From Prinsepia uniflora (lineage: Eukaryota; Streptophyta; Magnoliopsida; Rosales; Rosaceae), in the NCBI GenBank assembly GCA_032719365.1, contig CM064867.1:42247651-42311650 (forward strand): a stretch of DNA of 64,000 nucleotides, written 5' to 3'. Under the pieces are notes generated by a model. That model was not told the origin of the DNA. It did not search any database and saw only the letters and a list, made by a program, of their open reading frames with translations. This document shows, one piece after another, positions 25,561 through 39,593 of this stretch. Numbering within the stretch: the stretch's first letter is position 1; every line of letters starts with the position of its first letter. The position numbers and the translations under genes were made by a program.

Positions 25561-26693
25561 CATATCTAAACTCTTAGCCTAGTATAGGTATCATTACCCT
25601 TGTTCTAAAGTCTTGGTTGAAGATTTCGTAGCTAGCATACCTTAAGATGGCATGTAGATGTTCTATTGAAGGTGGTGATGTGTGTATGGGAATAGATTTG
25701 TCCAAATTACTTGAAGTATTGAGTGATTGCTGAAATAAAAAAAACGAGTGAAAAAAAAGAAGAAAAATAAAAAGAATAAATGAATATGAGAGCAAGAAAG
25801 AATTTGAAAATACAAGAAAATATGTTTAGCTCTTTGGCAATATATTTTTTATGTAAGTATTTAGATTGATTACAAGATGATATTTGGTTCCCACATGCTC
25901 TTGGTGACATTATGGAGGAAAATGTGCTCGAAATTGATCAAGTTTTGGTGTAATGACTTAAGTCTTTGGAATGTTCATTATCACTACATATCCAAAAATC
26001 TGAATGCCTTAGCTCTCGCCCCATTACCACCCATAATTAAAGACCTTTTTGATCCATTAGATAAGTAGCATTTGATTTGTAGAGTAAGTTGTGTGAATAT
26101 GCATATGGTTTGGGTTCATTTGTGCAAGTATTTCATTCTATTCATGTGGTATTGTTTAAGTGTTTTTATTATTGAAATATGTGAGTAATTATTTCACATA
26201 TCTTTCAATGAAACTCTATTTCATGAGTGAAATAGATTATGAGTGCATCCATTGTGAGGTGATCTTAACTTGTTCAAACCATGCACAGACTTAACATCAC
26301 CATTGTTTTCTCCAAGTCTTACTTGTTCATGACATGATTGTAACTCTATTATCTTTTGAATTCCCTATGCATATTTGTTGAATGTCATACTTCCATACAC
26401 TTGCAACAATTTCGGAGACATTTGGTTAAGGGCTTTAGAGTTGTTTTGCTCAATTCAAAAAAAGAACACAAAAAAAAAAAAAAATCAAAAGACAAAGTGT
26501 TTTGAGTCTTTGTTTGTTTCTTTTGTTTTGATTTGCTAAAGGCCTTGCAAAATTTAAGTGTGGGGGAACCAATCCGGGTTTATTTATTCTAAAATAAAAA
26601 TCAGGGCTTACATGTCTTAAAAAAAAATTGGTGTCAATTCTTAGTTTGTTTTAGTTTTGCTAGGGACTATTAAAGTCGAAGTGTGGAGAAATT
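25561..26693 (+). other. Athila-like element, 3' non-coding region and polypurine tract
   Basis: Non-coding. An AAGTGTGGGGGAA block at about 26549 and an AAGTGTGGAGAAATT tract (about 26679-26693) precede the 3' LTR at 26694, as in Athila-like elements. There is an A-run near 26457-26480. Confidence 0.6.
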
Positions 26694-27604
26694 TGATAAG
26701 TACCTAAATGATCGCTTTTTTTATATCAATTTTCTTTATGTTTTACTTTGTTGAAACGTCAATTACATTCATTCTAACTCATTTTATGATTTTCATATAT
26801 TAATTACTAGAATTGATAATTTTGTAACTAATTACTTACAAGAGCTAATAATTAGATTTTAGCATTAATAATTAATTGCTAATTTGTAGACCCAATATCC
26901 ATATTGTGCACCAAGCCCAAATTCATGTCGGGCTACATGCTTGCACATACAACATGAGCCCATTTCGGCTGTGTAGATGCCAGCCCATTTCGCTTGCAAG
27001 AAACAAGTCCACATCTCCAGGCCTCACTGCAGTCCATCTATCTCGCGCGCTTCAGTCCAGCCCTGCAGCTGACTCACATCTTTTGAGTGGCCTAACGCAT
27101 TCATCATGCATTTCCACAGAAGTCCAGCTGCCCATTTATTCAATTCCCGCCATTCCATCGGTTCGTAGCCCAAGAAGCCAAGCCCAGCACCGAATTCTCG
27201 CCACCACACTTTCCAAATCACACCGACCCAGTCCATTTCGCCAATTTCACTTCAGCGCGCCTCATTTTGTCTCACCCATCCAGGGCCCAGCGCCGACTAC
27301 GAGTTCCCAAAATGTCCACCGAAAGACTTTTGAGAGGTCCAGATTTGTTTCTCTGCCAAATTCCAGCAAGCAATAGAAGTTTCCAAGCGAATTAAGGAAA
27401 TAATTTTTCCTTTCTCTTTTAGGACATAATTAGGTTTTATATTACCTTTTTTTTTTAATTAGAATTTTTATTACCTTTTTCCTTTAGAACCTCAATTTAA
27501 TTAGTTTAATAATTTTCCTTATAGAATTTAAATTGTAAACTTATATTTATTTGATGATTTATTTTCTCCTATAAATAGAGAGGTTTAAGTTATTTGTAAA
27601 GGGC
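26694..27604 (+). repeat. 3' LTR of the Athila-like element, first part
   Basis: Begins TGATAAG after the purine tract. A good TATA box (CTATAAATAG) is near 27570. The LTR is cut at 27604 by a minus-strand element and resumes at 39594-39899. About 400 bp of LTR expected between the two parts (compare 2980-3260) is missing. A 166-codon frame at 26876-27376 lies in the LTR and resembles no known protein. Confidence 0.7.
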
Positions 27605-30600
27605 TGATAAGACCCATCCCAATCCCTCTGGATTATCGTGGGATGTGCCTCGTGGGATGTGCATGTTCCTGTCTGACACCGCGTGTCAGACAAGGGATAA
27701 GTCCGTAACCCGCTCGGGGTTATCCAGAGTGCGCAATGATTTCCAGAGTATGCAACGGTCATGTGATGTGTCTGTCTCTGCTACAACTCGCATCCGCAAT
27801 CAACTTAGAGGGTGTCAAAAACAACAAAATGTGTGAGTGGACAAAAATAATCATTTATCAAAACCATTTTTCAAAATATAGTTTTCTCCCTCCATTTTAT
27901 AAAGCATGCATGCATCAGAAAACAAAGTATTTCAAATACTTTCTCAAAAGCAAGTCGTATTGCTTTTCAAAACAAAACATAGTGAAAAATGCTTCTGAAT
28001 TGAATCCATTTCCTCAGTAGGGACTCAGCCCAAAAACCAAATCACATAGGGTCTCAGCCCAAATAAAATCACGTAGGGTTTCAGCCAAAATATAAAACAT
28101 GTGGGACTTTAGCCCAAGTATAAAACCATATGGGATCTCAGCCCACCATCATCATTATCATCAGTCACGATTCAAATCCCAGTAACGCGTGCCCATCAGC
28201 TCAAGAACTGCTATGATCTTGAGCATATCGCTATGAACACATCACCGGCCGACAATCTCCAGATCGGTGTGAACCTATCATCGATCGATCTCATATACCG
28301 CATTCCTGAGTCGAGCCTCCCTCGGATACCGCCTCTCTCGACTGCTCGACAGTAGGTGCATCGTGACTTCTCATCACCTCGAAGGCGAGCATATCTCTAG
28401 TGTGCTCTATGGGGATACTTATTCACAACTGGAGGCCCTCTAATAAAATCCGAGTCTTTAAACTCAAAATCATAGGGACACAAGCCCGAATAACATCAAT
28501 GGGGACACAAGCTCGAAATATAATCAAATGGGTCACAAGCCCGAAAATAGTGTCTATCAACACTTCATAAACCCATGATTCCTCGAATCCTATCAAATCC
28601 ACAACTGGGTCTCATGCCCGAAATATCTTTCATAATCTCAAAATTGGGCCACAGCTCGATATATCTCACGTTTGACTATACTCTAAGTTAAACCATAAAT
28701 CAACTAGGTCATACGCCCAAAAGATATTTCCAAATCCGAAAACCAGTTCACGATTCAAAACGCTTTTCCAAAATCATCCTTGACTTCAATCCAAGTCAAG
28801 TCTTATACCCTATGACTCATGCCCGTATACCGATTTCACGCATCTCCGTGAAATCCCCTAAAACCATAAATAAAATCCTTAGTTTCACACATCTCTGTGA
28901 AACTATCTAAATCATGTAAAACACATGCATGTAGAATACTCGGCTGAAGCCCAAATATCATATAAAGCAGAAATCTCGTACTAGTGCAATATTGTATTTT
29001 CTACAAAAATTCCAAATCAACAATATAAATCATATGAACTAAAGGCATCACAAATCATGTTCAAAAGACATATCAAACAGTTATGCATGCATCATATTTT
29101 GTAAAACAAAGTCCACTCACAGACCGTCCGTGCCGCGCGCTCCGAAACTTGCATCGTAAGCCACTCCGAGGCTATTCTGCGATCTTTGGGACGTCCGAAA
29201 CCTGTATCGTAAGCCACTCCCAGAACAGTTAACCTGTCTCAAAGACATTTTCCGAAGCTAAAAACCTCCAATTGGCCTACCAAACGACTTCCGATCGACG
29301 TGAAACTACCCCAGTAGATTCAGATCGTCGAAACCTTTCAAACATGACTGGTTTCACCTCAAAATTCATGCCCATGCGCCCTCACGTACGATCAAAGTCT
29401 AGTCAAAACTGGCCATCGATGGTCAACGGGGATCAAAGGCGGGCAACGGCTGACATCATGCTGATGTCAGCCTAACATCTAACACCTATCAGATCTGACA
29501 ATGTCAGGTCTAAGAACCTGCCATGTGGCACCACCCGATTGGTCCATGTGGTCTGACATGCTGATTGGGCCTGACAACTGACTGGATTTGACAGTTGCTA
29601 CGTGGTATTACCTGATTTTGCATGTGACTCACAACTCTGATAAATGATGACGTGGACTGCCATGTCATCATCGTTAATTTCTAGCCGCGTCAACCCATTT
29701 CTCTATAACGGGTCAACCGACCCGCGAACCCGACTCGACTCGATCTCACTCATTCTTTTACCATTTTTGACCATTTTTCTTCCTATCTACTCACAATGAT
29801 CCCAAAATGGATCTATGGAATCAAAATTGATTAAAAAGGTCTAGAAATAACCTATCAAGCTTGGTGATTTTCAGGTAACCTTCAACCTCGATTTCCAGCC
29901 AGTTCCAGCAGCCAAAATCCTTCCTTTTGATCTCACTGTGCTCGTCTAGTCCTTGGGAATTATTTTCGATAATCAAAATCGTCCAACAAGCCCTAAAACT
30001 CCAACTTAAAATTTGAACCTAAACAGCTTACCTTTCGGATTTTCGGCCATCGTGCATGGTATTTTAAGCCGTTGCCACCATCATCTTTGTCTCAACTCAC
30101 TTTCTAACTTTTTTTCACTCAAACAGTAGCAAGGATGAAGGAATGCGGGTGTGTGAGGACCCGTCCTAATCCCCTCGGGATTAACGCCGGACGACCCTGA
30201 TCCCGTCTGACACGGAGTGTCAGACAAGGGAATTTCTGACTTTAGCCCGCTCGGGCTTCAAAGTAGAACCAGGATCCGGAGGAGGTATGTGATATCTCGG
30301 TCTCTGCTACAGTCCACATCCGTAATCAACCTGAAGGGCAGTCAAAACATTTAAAAGCTGTGAGTGGACAAAACAAAGATTTATAAAAACATTTTCATCA
30401 AAAGACATCTGTACCCTTCACTAAAAAGACTGCATGCATTCAAAAACCATTTATCCAAAAGAACCATACGTGGGAGCTAAGCCCAAAACCATAAAGAAAC
30501 CAACCATACGGGCCACTGCCCAAATCCATGTGAGACTCAGTCCAAAACCTGTATACATCACATATCATATAGCATATACATATAAATCACACAACCAATC

Positions 30601-31075
30601 TTGTCACAGTTTCTAAAGCTACGCACGTGCTACTCGGGGTCTCAAGCTGAAGTCTCTCAAAGTCCACCCAGGTTAATGTCTGTAGATCAATGACCCTCTC
30701 TGAGGTTATGATCCAAGCCCTCCTGAGAGTAAGGTACCCAACGGGGGCGACTCCACTCAGTTAGTGCTCCGTGACTACTCTTGGGTCCACCCACGCTAAC
30801 GACCCTCCCCAGAGGAGACATTCCAAATATGGAAGGTATATGAATATATATATATATATATATAACGTAAACATTCATTGGTCCCCATAAACCATCATGA
30901 CTCATAAAATCCTTTCAAGGATTCATGCTGGTCCCCATAAACCATCATGAACTTGGAAATCCATTTAGGGTCCCCGACCCGAAAACATAAACGTAAAGTA
31001 ACTGGGTCTCGTGCCCGAACACATGACTCAACTAGGCATCGAGCCCGATATCTCAAGGTCAGTCACGACTCCAAT

Positions 31076-34002
31076 TGACAGGACTCATCCCAATCCCCCC
31101 GGGATTAATGCGGGATGGCCCTGCTCCCGTCTGACACGAAGTGTCAGACAAGGGATATTTCTGACCTTTGCCCTCCCGGGCTATAAGAGTACGCCAGGAT
31201 CCGGAGGAGGCATGTGATATCTCGGTCTCTGGTACAGTCCACATCTGATGTCAACCTGAAGGGCAGTCAAAACATTAAAAGCTGTGAGTGGAAAAAACAA
31301 AAGTTTATAAAAACATTTCCATAAAGACATTTGTATCCTTCACTAAAAAGCATGCATGCATTCGAAAACCATTTAACCAAATGGACCACATGTGGGAACT
31401 AAGCCCAAATAAAAAATAAACCAAGGTCGAAAGGACCACAATGAAATCGACCATACGGGCCACTGCCCAAATCCATACGAAACCAATAAGGGACTCAGCC
31501 CAAAACCATAACCATACGGAAATCAAATACACGAGCCACTGCTCAAATCCTATGCACACTTGTGCACACCACATATCAAATCTCATATATCATATATCAT
31601 ATATCATATATACATATAAGTCACACAACCAATCCTGTCACGGTATCCAAAGCTACGCGCGTGCTACCCGGGTCTCAATCTGAGTCTTCTCAAGTGAAGG
31701 TCAATGTCCGCAGACCACTGATCCTACTCGAGGTAATAGTAACCATAGCCTTCCTGAGAGTAAGGAACCCAACTAGGGGGTGACTCCACTCAGTCGGTGC
31801 TCCGTGACTACTCCGGGGTCCACCCAGGCCAATGACCCTCCCCGGAGGAGATAATAGAAGTAAAGGAAGATATATGAACATATATATACATAACACAATA
31901 TCTATGCCCGGTTTCCCTGAACCATCATGATCCATAATATCCATAACCAAGGTAACATGACGGTTCCCATAAACCGTCATGTACCGTAATAACATAACCA
32001 GGGTAACATGCCGGTTCCCATAAACCGTCATGTACCATAATGACCAACAAGGGTTCATGCCGGTTCCCATAAACCGTCATGAACCACGATGCCATAACAA
32101 GGGTTCATGCCGGTTGCCATAAACCGTCATGAACCGGGAAATCCATTTAAGGTTCCCTGACCTGAAATCAAAACTGTAAAGTACCTAGGTCTCGTGCCCG
32201 AACATAGGACATCAGCTGTGCACCTTGCCCGAACATAGGACATCAGCTGGGCACCGTGCCCGATATCTGAGGTCATATGCCCAAGACAAAACCAAATGGG
32301 TCTCATACTCGAGTTTATCCCTTTGAAATCCAATACCATTTCATTTAAACCAATAAAAACATATAGACCCGTATAGGCACCGTATAGGGCCGAAACCTCG
32401 AAATATGTTCCTATACGTAACCACATACAAATGCACCCATGGCATCATCAAACATGTAATAAAACATATAATAAACATTTATGCATGCACCAATTTAGAA
32501 AAACAAGGTCCACTCACAGACCGTCCGAGCTGCCGCCTCGATTTGCGTGCCATAGGCTCTCCCGAGCCGATCACTGTCACCTGGACTTCCAACCGTGTCC
32601 AAATTTTAATATAAGGTTACTAACTAATTAATTAACCTCCTACCAAAGCCCCGTAATTTTTTTGAACTTTTAACTATTTTTAAGCCGACCCTAAACCTTC
32701 TGATGCCCCGAAACATATCGAGACAGTGTCCGATTGACACGAAACTAGTCCCAAAATGTTCGTTACATCGAATAGAAGATTTCACGTGTTGAACACTTTC
32801 CCAAATTATGGGCCACGCGCCCTCACGCGCTCCAAGAGTGCACAAATCACTATTCATCATCATCAACCTCAGAAAACCGGTTTTACTGTGCTGGATCGGC
32901 CGGTTATTGTGCTGAACAGGCGTGACCGGTTCAGGGGTTTTTCCCCTTCGTTTTGGTCCGATTTCAACCCCAATAAATCCTATAATTCCTATTTTCATGT
33001 TTCCTATCTATCCCAATCATCAAAACTACCTAAAAACCGCATAAACCCATGGTTCCATTTTTGAACCATACGGTTCAAACGTCCAAAACTCTCCCATGGC
33101 TGCCCAGCCATCCCAAGCTTCCTAAAACCTTCCTAACATGTCCCTAGCAACCTAATGGGCTCATTAAAACCATTAAAAACCAACCATAACAATAAAAATG
33201 GAAAAATGGATCAAAATAGCTTAACCGGGTACCTCACGACTTCGTGGCTCCACCGCCCACGGCGCCGCTGTCTTGGGCCGGCCACCACGTCCTCCTGTCT
33301 TCCCTCTCTCCCTGGTCCTCCCAGCTGATCATAGGTCGAAGGTTGGATGGGTTTTGGGTGAATGGTTTGGGTGAGATCGGGTAATGGGAGGGGTGTGTGT
33401 GTTTGAATGAAGAAATGGAATGGAATGCATGGTGCATGAATCAATTTGGGTGTCCATTGGATGGGTGACACTTGTCACTCATCCATTGGGCATCAGAACA
33501 AATATCTGGGCCCACTAGAGTCCAAAAGTGAACTCGTCTCGTAATTCGTGCAATAGTGCACTTGAACTTACGTGAACCGTAACTTCGCCGTCGAACGTCC
33601 GAATTCGACGTGCCGCCTGTCTATGGATTCGTATTGTCCCGATCTACGTAATGGTCTTCGCCCCTCGGCCATCGGACCTCTTGGTCAAAAAGTCAACATT
33701 TGCCCCTTTTTAACCAAAATTACCAAAATGCCTTTAAACTTCTGAACGTCATAACTTCCTCCTCGAACGTCGGAATTGAACGTGTCACATGTCTATGAAC
33801 TCGTGACGTCCTAAACTACGTCACGGTCCTCTGTCAAAGTCCATTTGACCGCCCGATCGAAAAGTCAACGTTTTACCCACACCGAGGGGCAAAATGGTCA
33901 TTTCGCATCGTTCGTCCAATTCCGCCCTACTAATCAAGGATTAACCTCACTAATCGTGATTAGTCACTATTCTAATCATGGAATTTGGGACGGGTCGTTA
34001 CA
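31076..34002 (-). mobile_element. LTR C, solo long LTR, 2.93 kb
   Basis: TGACAGGACTC to GTCGTTACA. Flanks ccaat (31071-31075) and ccgat (34003-34007) are a target duplication with one transition. Close relative of LTR B. Holds four units of about 60 bp at 31950-32140 and an intron-like segment 31256-32517. Confidence 0.85.
31950..32140. repeat. four 60-bp tandem units with internal inverted repeats
   Basis: Each unit contains CGGTTCCCATAAACCGTCAT, whose CGGTT and AACCG halves can pair. Absent or single in related LTRs. Confidence 0.85.
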
Positions 34003-36185
34003 CCGATCGTAGCGATGTGTACAACCATCCATCCAGGACCGCCCTCAATCCTAGTATGTCGCCGTGAACGAATCAACCGACGCGACCACCTCTAAATTAT
34101 TGAGCACTCATCACCAATCGATATCCTGAACTGTCAGCACCCCGAAGTCAAGCCTCCATCGGCTGCCCGACAACAGATCATGCATCGTGACCTCTCCGGA
34201 AGGAACATATCCTAGTCTGGAGGCGAGCATCGCATCGTCCGTCGCCGTACACATAACACTCGCAACGACCACGATTCAGACCAGTAGGGCATCAATAGGG
34301 TCATATGCCCGAGACAAAACTAAATGGGTCTCATGCCCGAGTTTATCCTTTTTAAAACCAAAACTATTTCATTTAAACCATTAAAAAATACAAACCCGTA
34401 TAGGCACCGTATAAGGACGAAACCTCGAAATACGTGCCAATACGTAACCACACATAAATGCACTCATGGCATCACAAAGCAAGTATTAAAACATATAATA
34501 AACATTTATGCATGCATCAATTTAGAAAACAAGGTCCACTCACAGACCGTTCGAGTTGTCGCCTCGATATGCGTGCCATACGGCTCTCTCGAGCCAATCA
34601 CCGTCACCGGGACTTCCAAACCTGTCCAAATTGTAATATAGAGTTACTAACTACCTTATTAATCTCTCAGTAAAGTCCCGTAATTTTCCCAAATTTCTAA
34701 CTATTCTTAAAGTCGATCCTAAACCTTTGGACACCCTGAAAGCTATCGAAACGATGTCCGATCGACATGCAACCAGTCCCAAAATGTTCGTTACATCGAA
34801 TATATGATTTCACATGTTGGAACCCTCCCCAGAAAGTGGGCCACGCGCCCCCACGTGCGGCCTGAAGCCCCTGCACATGAGCCCATGCGCTGGGCACTGT
34901 AGTACCGTCTTCAACCTCTGGCCGGTCCGAACCGGTCGGTTATGTGCAGTTTGGTCCAGGTCCATATGAATCTAAATATGTAATCAAAACAATCCAAAAC
35001 CTACAAAAATCCATCCATCCGATTTCCCCTCCTCGGTTCAACTTTCTCAATTTTTCCCCAGGGGTTCCTCAGCCCGTAACCACCACCAAAACCACCTTAT
35101 TACTCCCCTAGCAACCTAATAAACTCATTACAATCACCTAAATCCAACCTTAATGTCATAAATCGAATTTAAAATGAAAAATGGTAGAACCGAGCCCTTA
35201 CCTCGACTCAGCCGTGCACGGCGGCCGAGCCACCTCCTGCCACCATCCTCAGCTTCATCAACCTCCTCTCACTCTCCTGGTTCTTCAGATATGATCATAT
35301 GGGGTAAGGGTTTGGATTGGGGTTGGAAGTGTGAGATCGGGTTCGTGTGTTTGGGTTTGGTTTGCACGAACAAAAGAAAGGGATGACATGCATAAATGTA
35401 TAAGGATGGCCTGTGGATGAGTGACACTTGTCACTCATCCATTGGGAAGGAATTAAATATCTGGGGCCCACTAGGATACAAAAGTGGTATGTCTCGTAAA
35501 ACGTGCAATAGTGCCCCAAAACTTCCGTGAACCTTAACTTCGCCGTCCGACGTCCAAATTCGACGTACTGCCTGTCTATGAATTCGTATCGACCCGATCT
35601 ACGTAATGGTCCTCGGCCCTCTACCATCGGACCTCCTAGGTCAAAAGTCAAATGTTTGCCCCTTTTAACCAAATTACCAAAAATGCCCCCGAACTTCCGA
35701 AAATCATAACTTCTTCCTCGAACGTGCCACTTGTCTATGAACTCGTGACGTTTTGAACTACATCACAATAATAGGCCAATGTTGATTTGACCGCCCGAAC
35801 AAAAAGTTAACGTTTATCCCACGATCAGGGGCAAAACGGTCATTTTGCATCGTTCGTCCGATTTCGTCCAACTAATCACGGATTACCCTCACTAATCCTT
35901 GATTAGTCACTAATCTAATCCTAGAATTCGGGATGGGTCGTTACAGAGCAATGGATGAGTGACACTTGTCACTCATCCATTGGTCCTGACCACAAATATT
36001 TGGGCACACAAGAGACAAATGTTCACTTGCCTTGTAAGTCGTGCACGTGTACCCAGATTCATTCTAGACCCGTAACTTTCCCGTATGATGTCTGATTTCG
36101 ATGTGCTGCTTATCTACGGACTTGTATCATCTCGATCTATGTAATGGGTCTCAGTCCACCTGCCCTTGATCTCGTGAGTTAAAGC

Positions 36186-36653
36186 ACTAGGGTTGCCACC
36201 GTACCATTCGCTCAAAAGCGTATAATCCAATTATCAATCCATTCCGGGGTTCGATCCATAAGTACCACACTTCTAGTAACTAGTCCAATCAATCTCCAAC
36301 TAGGGTCATCCACAACCTTCGGCTGTTCCTAGTAGCCCATCCATTGTGACCAATCATCGGTCATAACTCAAAAAATCATCGTACTAGCACCTATTCAACC
36401 AATAGCTACTATGCGAGGATCCCGTCCACTCGTAACTCTGCAAACTTTAGTCGTTAGGCCGACAAGAAACTTGCCCTCACTGCTTAACCACGGCATCCTA
36501 TGACAACCGAAACCACGGATAGGTTCACTCCCACTTAATCTTCCTATTCTTACCCTCACTACCATGTTAATAAAGGGATAACAACAACCCAGGGATATCA
36601 TATCTGGCACATGCGTAACACCACAAGAGCAACCTAGTGCTTTGATACCACTT
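36186..36653 (-). other. non-coding interior of the minus-strand S2 element
   Basis: Starts (minus strand) with a Met-type primer site next to LTR D. Similar along its length to 46407-46855, including a TGGTAGTGAGGGTA block and a GAGTTACGAGTGGACG block. No ORF is shared between the two copies, so conservation is at the RNA or DNA level. Confidence 0.75.
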
Positions 36654-39593
36654 TGAGAGGACTCATCCCAATCCCCCTAGATTATTGTGGGATGTGCTTG
36701 CTCCCGTCTGACACCGCATGTCAGACAAGGGATAAGTTTATAACCCACTCGTGGTTATCGAGAGTGAGCAGTGATTTCCAGAGTGTGTCGCAGTCATGTG
36801 ATGTCTCTTTCTCTGCTACAGCCCACATCCATGATTAACCTGGAGGGTTCCAAAAACAACAAAACGTGTGAGTGGACATAAATGATCATTTATTAAAACC
36901 ATTTTTCAAAATATAGTTTTCACCCTCTGTCAAAGCCATTTCCTCAGTAAGGACTCAGCCCAAAAATCAAATTAGAGAGTGTCTCAGCCCAAATCAAATC
37001 ATGTAGGGTCTCAGCCCAAATATAAAACATGTGAGACCTTAGCCCAACTATAAAATCATGTGGGATCTCAGCCCATCATCATCAGTATCATCAGTAACAA
37101 TTCCAATCCCAGCAACACGTGCCCATAAGCTCAAGGACTGCTCTAATCCTAAGCATGTCGATGTGAACACATCACCAGCAGACAATCTCCAGATCGTTGT
37201 GAACATATCATCGATCGATCTCATATATCACACTCCTGAGTCGAGCCTTCCTCGGCTACCACCTCTCTAGACTACTCAACAGCAAGCGTATCGTGACCTC
37301 TCCGTACCTCAGAGGATAGCATATCTCCAGGGTGCTCTTTGGGGAAACATATTCACAATCGAAGGCCCTCTAATAAAATTCGAGTATTGAAACTCAAAAT
37401 CATAGGGACACAAGCCCGAATATCATAAATGGGGTCACAAGCCCGAAATATCATCAAATGGGTCACAAGCCCGAAATATCATCAAATGGGTCACAAGCCC
37501 GAAAAATGTGTCTATCAACACTTCATAAATCCAGGATTCCTCGAATTCTATAAAATTCAAAACTGGGTCTCATGCCCAAAATATCTTCCATAATCTCATA
37601 ATTGGGTCACAACCCGATATATCTCATGTTTGACTATACTCTAAGCCAAACCATAAATCAACTGGGTCATACGCCCAAAGATATTTCCAATTTCGAAAAC
37701 CATTTCATGATTCAAAACACTTTTCCAAAATCGTCCTTGACTTCAATCCAAGTCAAGTCTTATCAACTGGGACTCATGCCCGAATATCGATTTCACGCAT
37801 CTTCGTGAAATCCTTTAAAACGGTAAATGAAATCTTTAGTTTCACGCATCTCTGTGAAACTATCGAAATCATATAAAACACATGCACGTAGAATACTCGG
37901 CTGAAGCTCAAATATCATATGAAACAGAAATCTTGAACTACGTGCAATATTGCATTTTCTACGAAAATGCCAAATCAAAAATATAAATCATATGCACTCA
38001 AGGCGTCTCAAATCATGTTCATAAGACATATAAAATAGTTATGCATGCATCATATTTCATAAAACAAAGTCTACTCACAGACCGTTCGTGCTTCACATTC
38101 TGAAACTTGCGTTGTAAGCCACTCCGGGGTTAATCTGCAATCTTTGGGACGTCTGAACTTGTCCAAATCATACTCAAGGGTTATTGACAATCCATATATG
38201 TCAATATAACAAACCCTCAAAACTATCAGAATAATCAGCATGTCCCGAACACGTTTCCCTAGGCTAAAAATCTCCAATTAATCTATCAACGATCTCCGAT
38301 CAACCTGAAACCACCCTCATTGGATTTAGATCATTGAAGCCTTTCGAACATGATCGGTTTCAGCTAGAAATTCATGACCACGTGCCCTCATGCGCCGGTC
38401 GAAGTCTGGTTAATGCAAGTTGTCGCCAGTCAACGACTGTCAACGGTGGTCAACGGTTGATGTCATGCTGCGTCACCCTGACATCTGACACCTGTAAGTT
38501 CTGACAATAATAGGTCTGACAGCCTACCACGTAGCACCACCCGATTGGACCATGTGGTCTGACATGCTAACTATGCTTGACAGCTAACAAGACCTAACAG
38601 CCTGCCACGTGGCATCACCTGATTGGCCTTGTGGACTAGTAGCTCTAATAGATGAATATGTGAACTGCCGCATCATCATCGTCAACCTCCAGTCGAGTCG
38701 ACCCGTTTCTCTATAACGGGTCAACTAACCCACAAACCCGACCCATAAACTCGACCTGGCTTGATGTCACTCATTCCTCAACTATTTTCAACCATTGTTC
38801 TTCCTATCTAGTCACAATGATCCCAGAAATGGATCTATGGACTCAAATTGATTAAAAAGGTCTAGAAATCACCTGTCAAGCTTGGTGATTTTTGGGAAAC
38901 CTTCAACCTCAATTTCTAGCTAGTTCTAGCAGTAAAAATCCTTCCTTTTGATCCCAGTGTGCTCGTCTAATCCTTGGAAGTTATTTTCGATCATCAAAAT
39001 TATCCAACAAGCCCTAAAACTCAAACATCGAATTTGAACCTAAACGGAATACCTTTCGGATTTCCGGCCACCATGCACAGTTGTCTAAGTTGTTGCCACC
39101 GTCCTCTTCGTCCCAACTCACTCTCTAACTTTGTTTGACTCAGCGAGTAGCAAAGATGAGGGAAAGACGGTGTGTAGGTTGGATTTGGGTTTCAGGTGGG
39201 ATGAATGCAATAGGAAGGGAATGAGATGCTTGAATGAAGATGGGGAACAATGGATGACTGACACTTGTCACTTATCCATTGGGCCTGACCACAAATATCT
39301 GGGCCCATAAGAGACAAATGTTCTCCTACCTCGTAAATCATGTAATCGTACCCCGATTCCTTCCAGACACGTAACTTTCTAGTAAGATGTTCGATTTTGA
39401 TGTGCCGCCTATCTACGAATTTGTTTCATCTCGATCTACGTAATGGGTCTCGGTCCACATTCCATTGATCTTCCGGGTCAAAAGTCAACTTTTTACCCTA
39501 TTTGAATGAAACCCTATTTCACATATCTTTGAATGAAACCCTATTTAGACGCAAAATCTTCATTTTAATCCCAAAAATTTGGGACGGGTCGTT
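36654..39593 (-). repeat. LTR D, 5' LTR of the minus-strand S2 element
   Basis: Starts TGAGAGGACTC at 36654. Arrays of cataGGGTCACAAGCCCG-like units at 36950-37080 and 37400-37500. Intron-like segment 36840-38078. A degraded 34-base palindrome at 39248-39281. The outer end stops at GGGTCGTT, short of the family ending. Confidence 0.8.

Larger units (their letters stand above)
30152..35945 (-). mobile_element. LTR B, solo long LTR carrying LTR C
   Basis: From TGTGAGGACCC to GTCGTTACA. The body is 30152-31075 plus 34003-35945. Flanks do not match (gggtg and gagca), because host LTR sequence was deleted at the site. Intron-like ends: TGTGAGTGGAC at 30359 and GTCCACTCACA at 34534. Contains a TA run (30845-30863) and a 26-base palindrome at 35415-35440. 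Confidence 0.8.
27605..36185 (-). repeat. LTR A, 3' LTR of the S2 element, interrupted
   Basis: Body 27605-30151 and 35946-36185 match LTR D (36654-39593) throughout. Arrays of GGG...GCCC units: (G)GGTCTCAGCCCAAA type at 28020-28150 and GGGTCACAAGCCCGAAA type at 28465-28720. Intron-like segment 27804-29120 with TGTGAGTGGAC at 27832 and GTCCACTCACA at 29111. Relative to LTR D about 80 bp are missing where LTR B sits. Confidence 0.8.
27605..39593 (-). mobile_element. protein-less S2 long-LTR element with a 0.47-kb interior
   Basis: Read on the minus strand: 5' LTR 39593-36654, a primer site TGGTATCAAAGC (complement of 36639-36650), 0.47 kb of non-coding interior, then the 3' LTR 36185-27605 interrupted by LTR B. 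The interior matches the first 450 bp of the interior of the element at 43786-52096, so both belong to one family. Everything after that, including the first part of the 3' LTR, is deleted. The outer end at 39593 lacks the expected TTACA and no target duplication is evident, so that end is also rearranged. Confidence 0.75.

Noticed and set aside
30152..35945. LTR B with target duplication gggtg/gagca
   Set aside because: The flanks do not match; comparison with LTR D shows about 80 bp deleted at the site.
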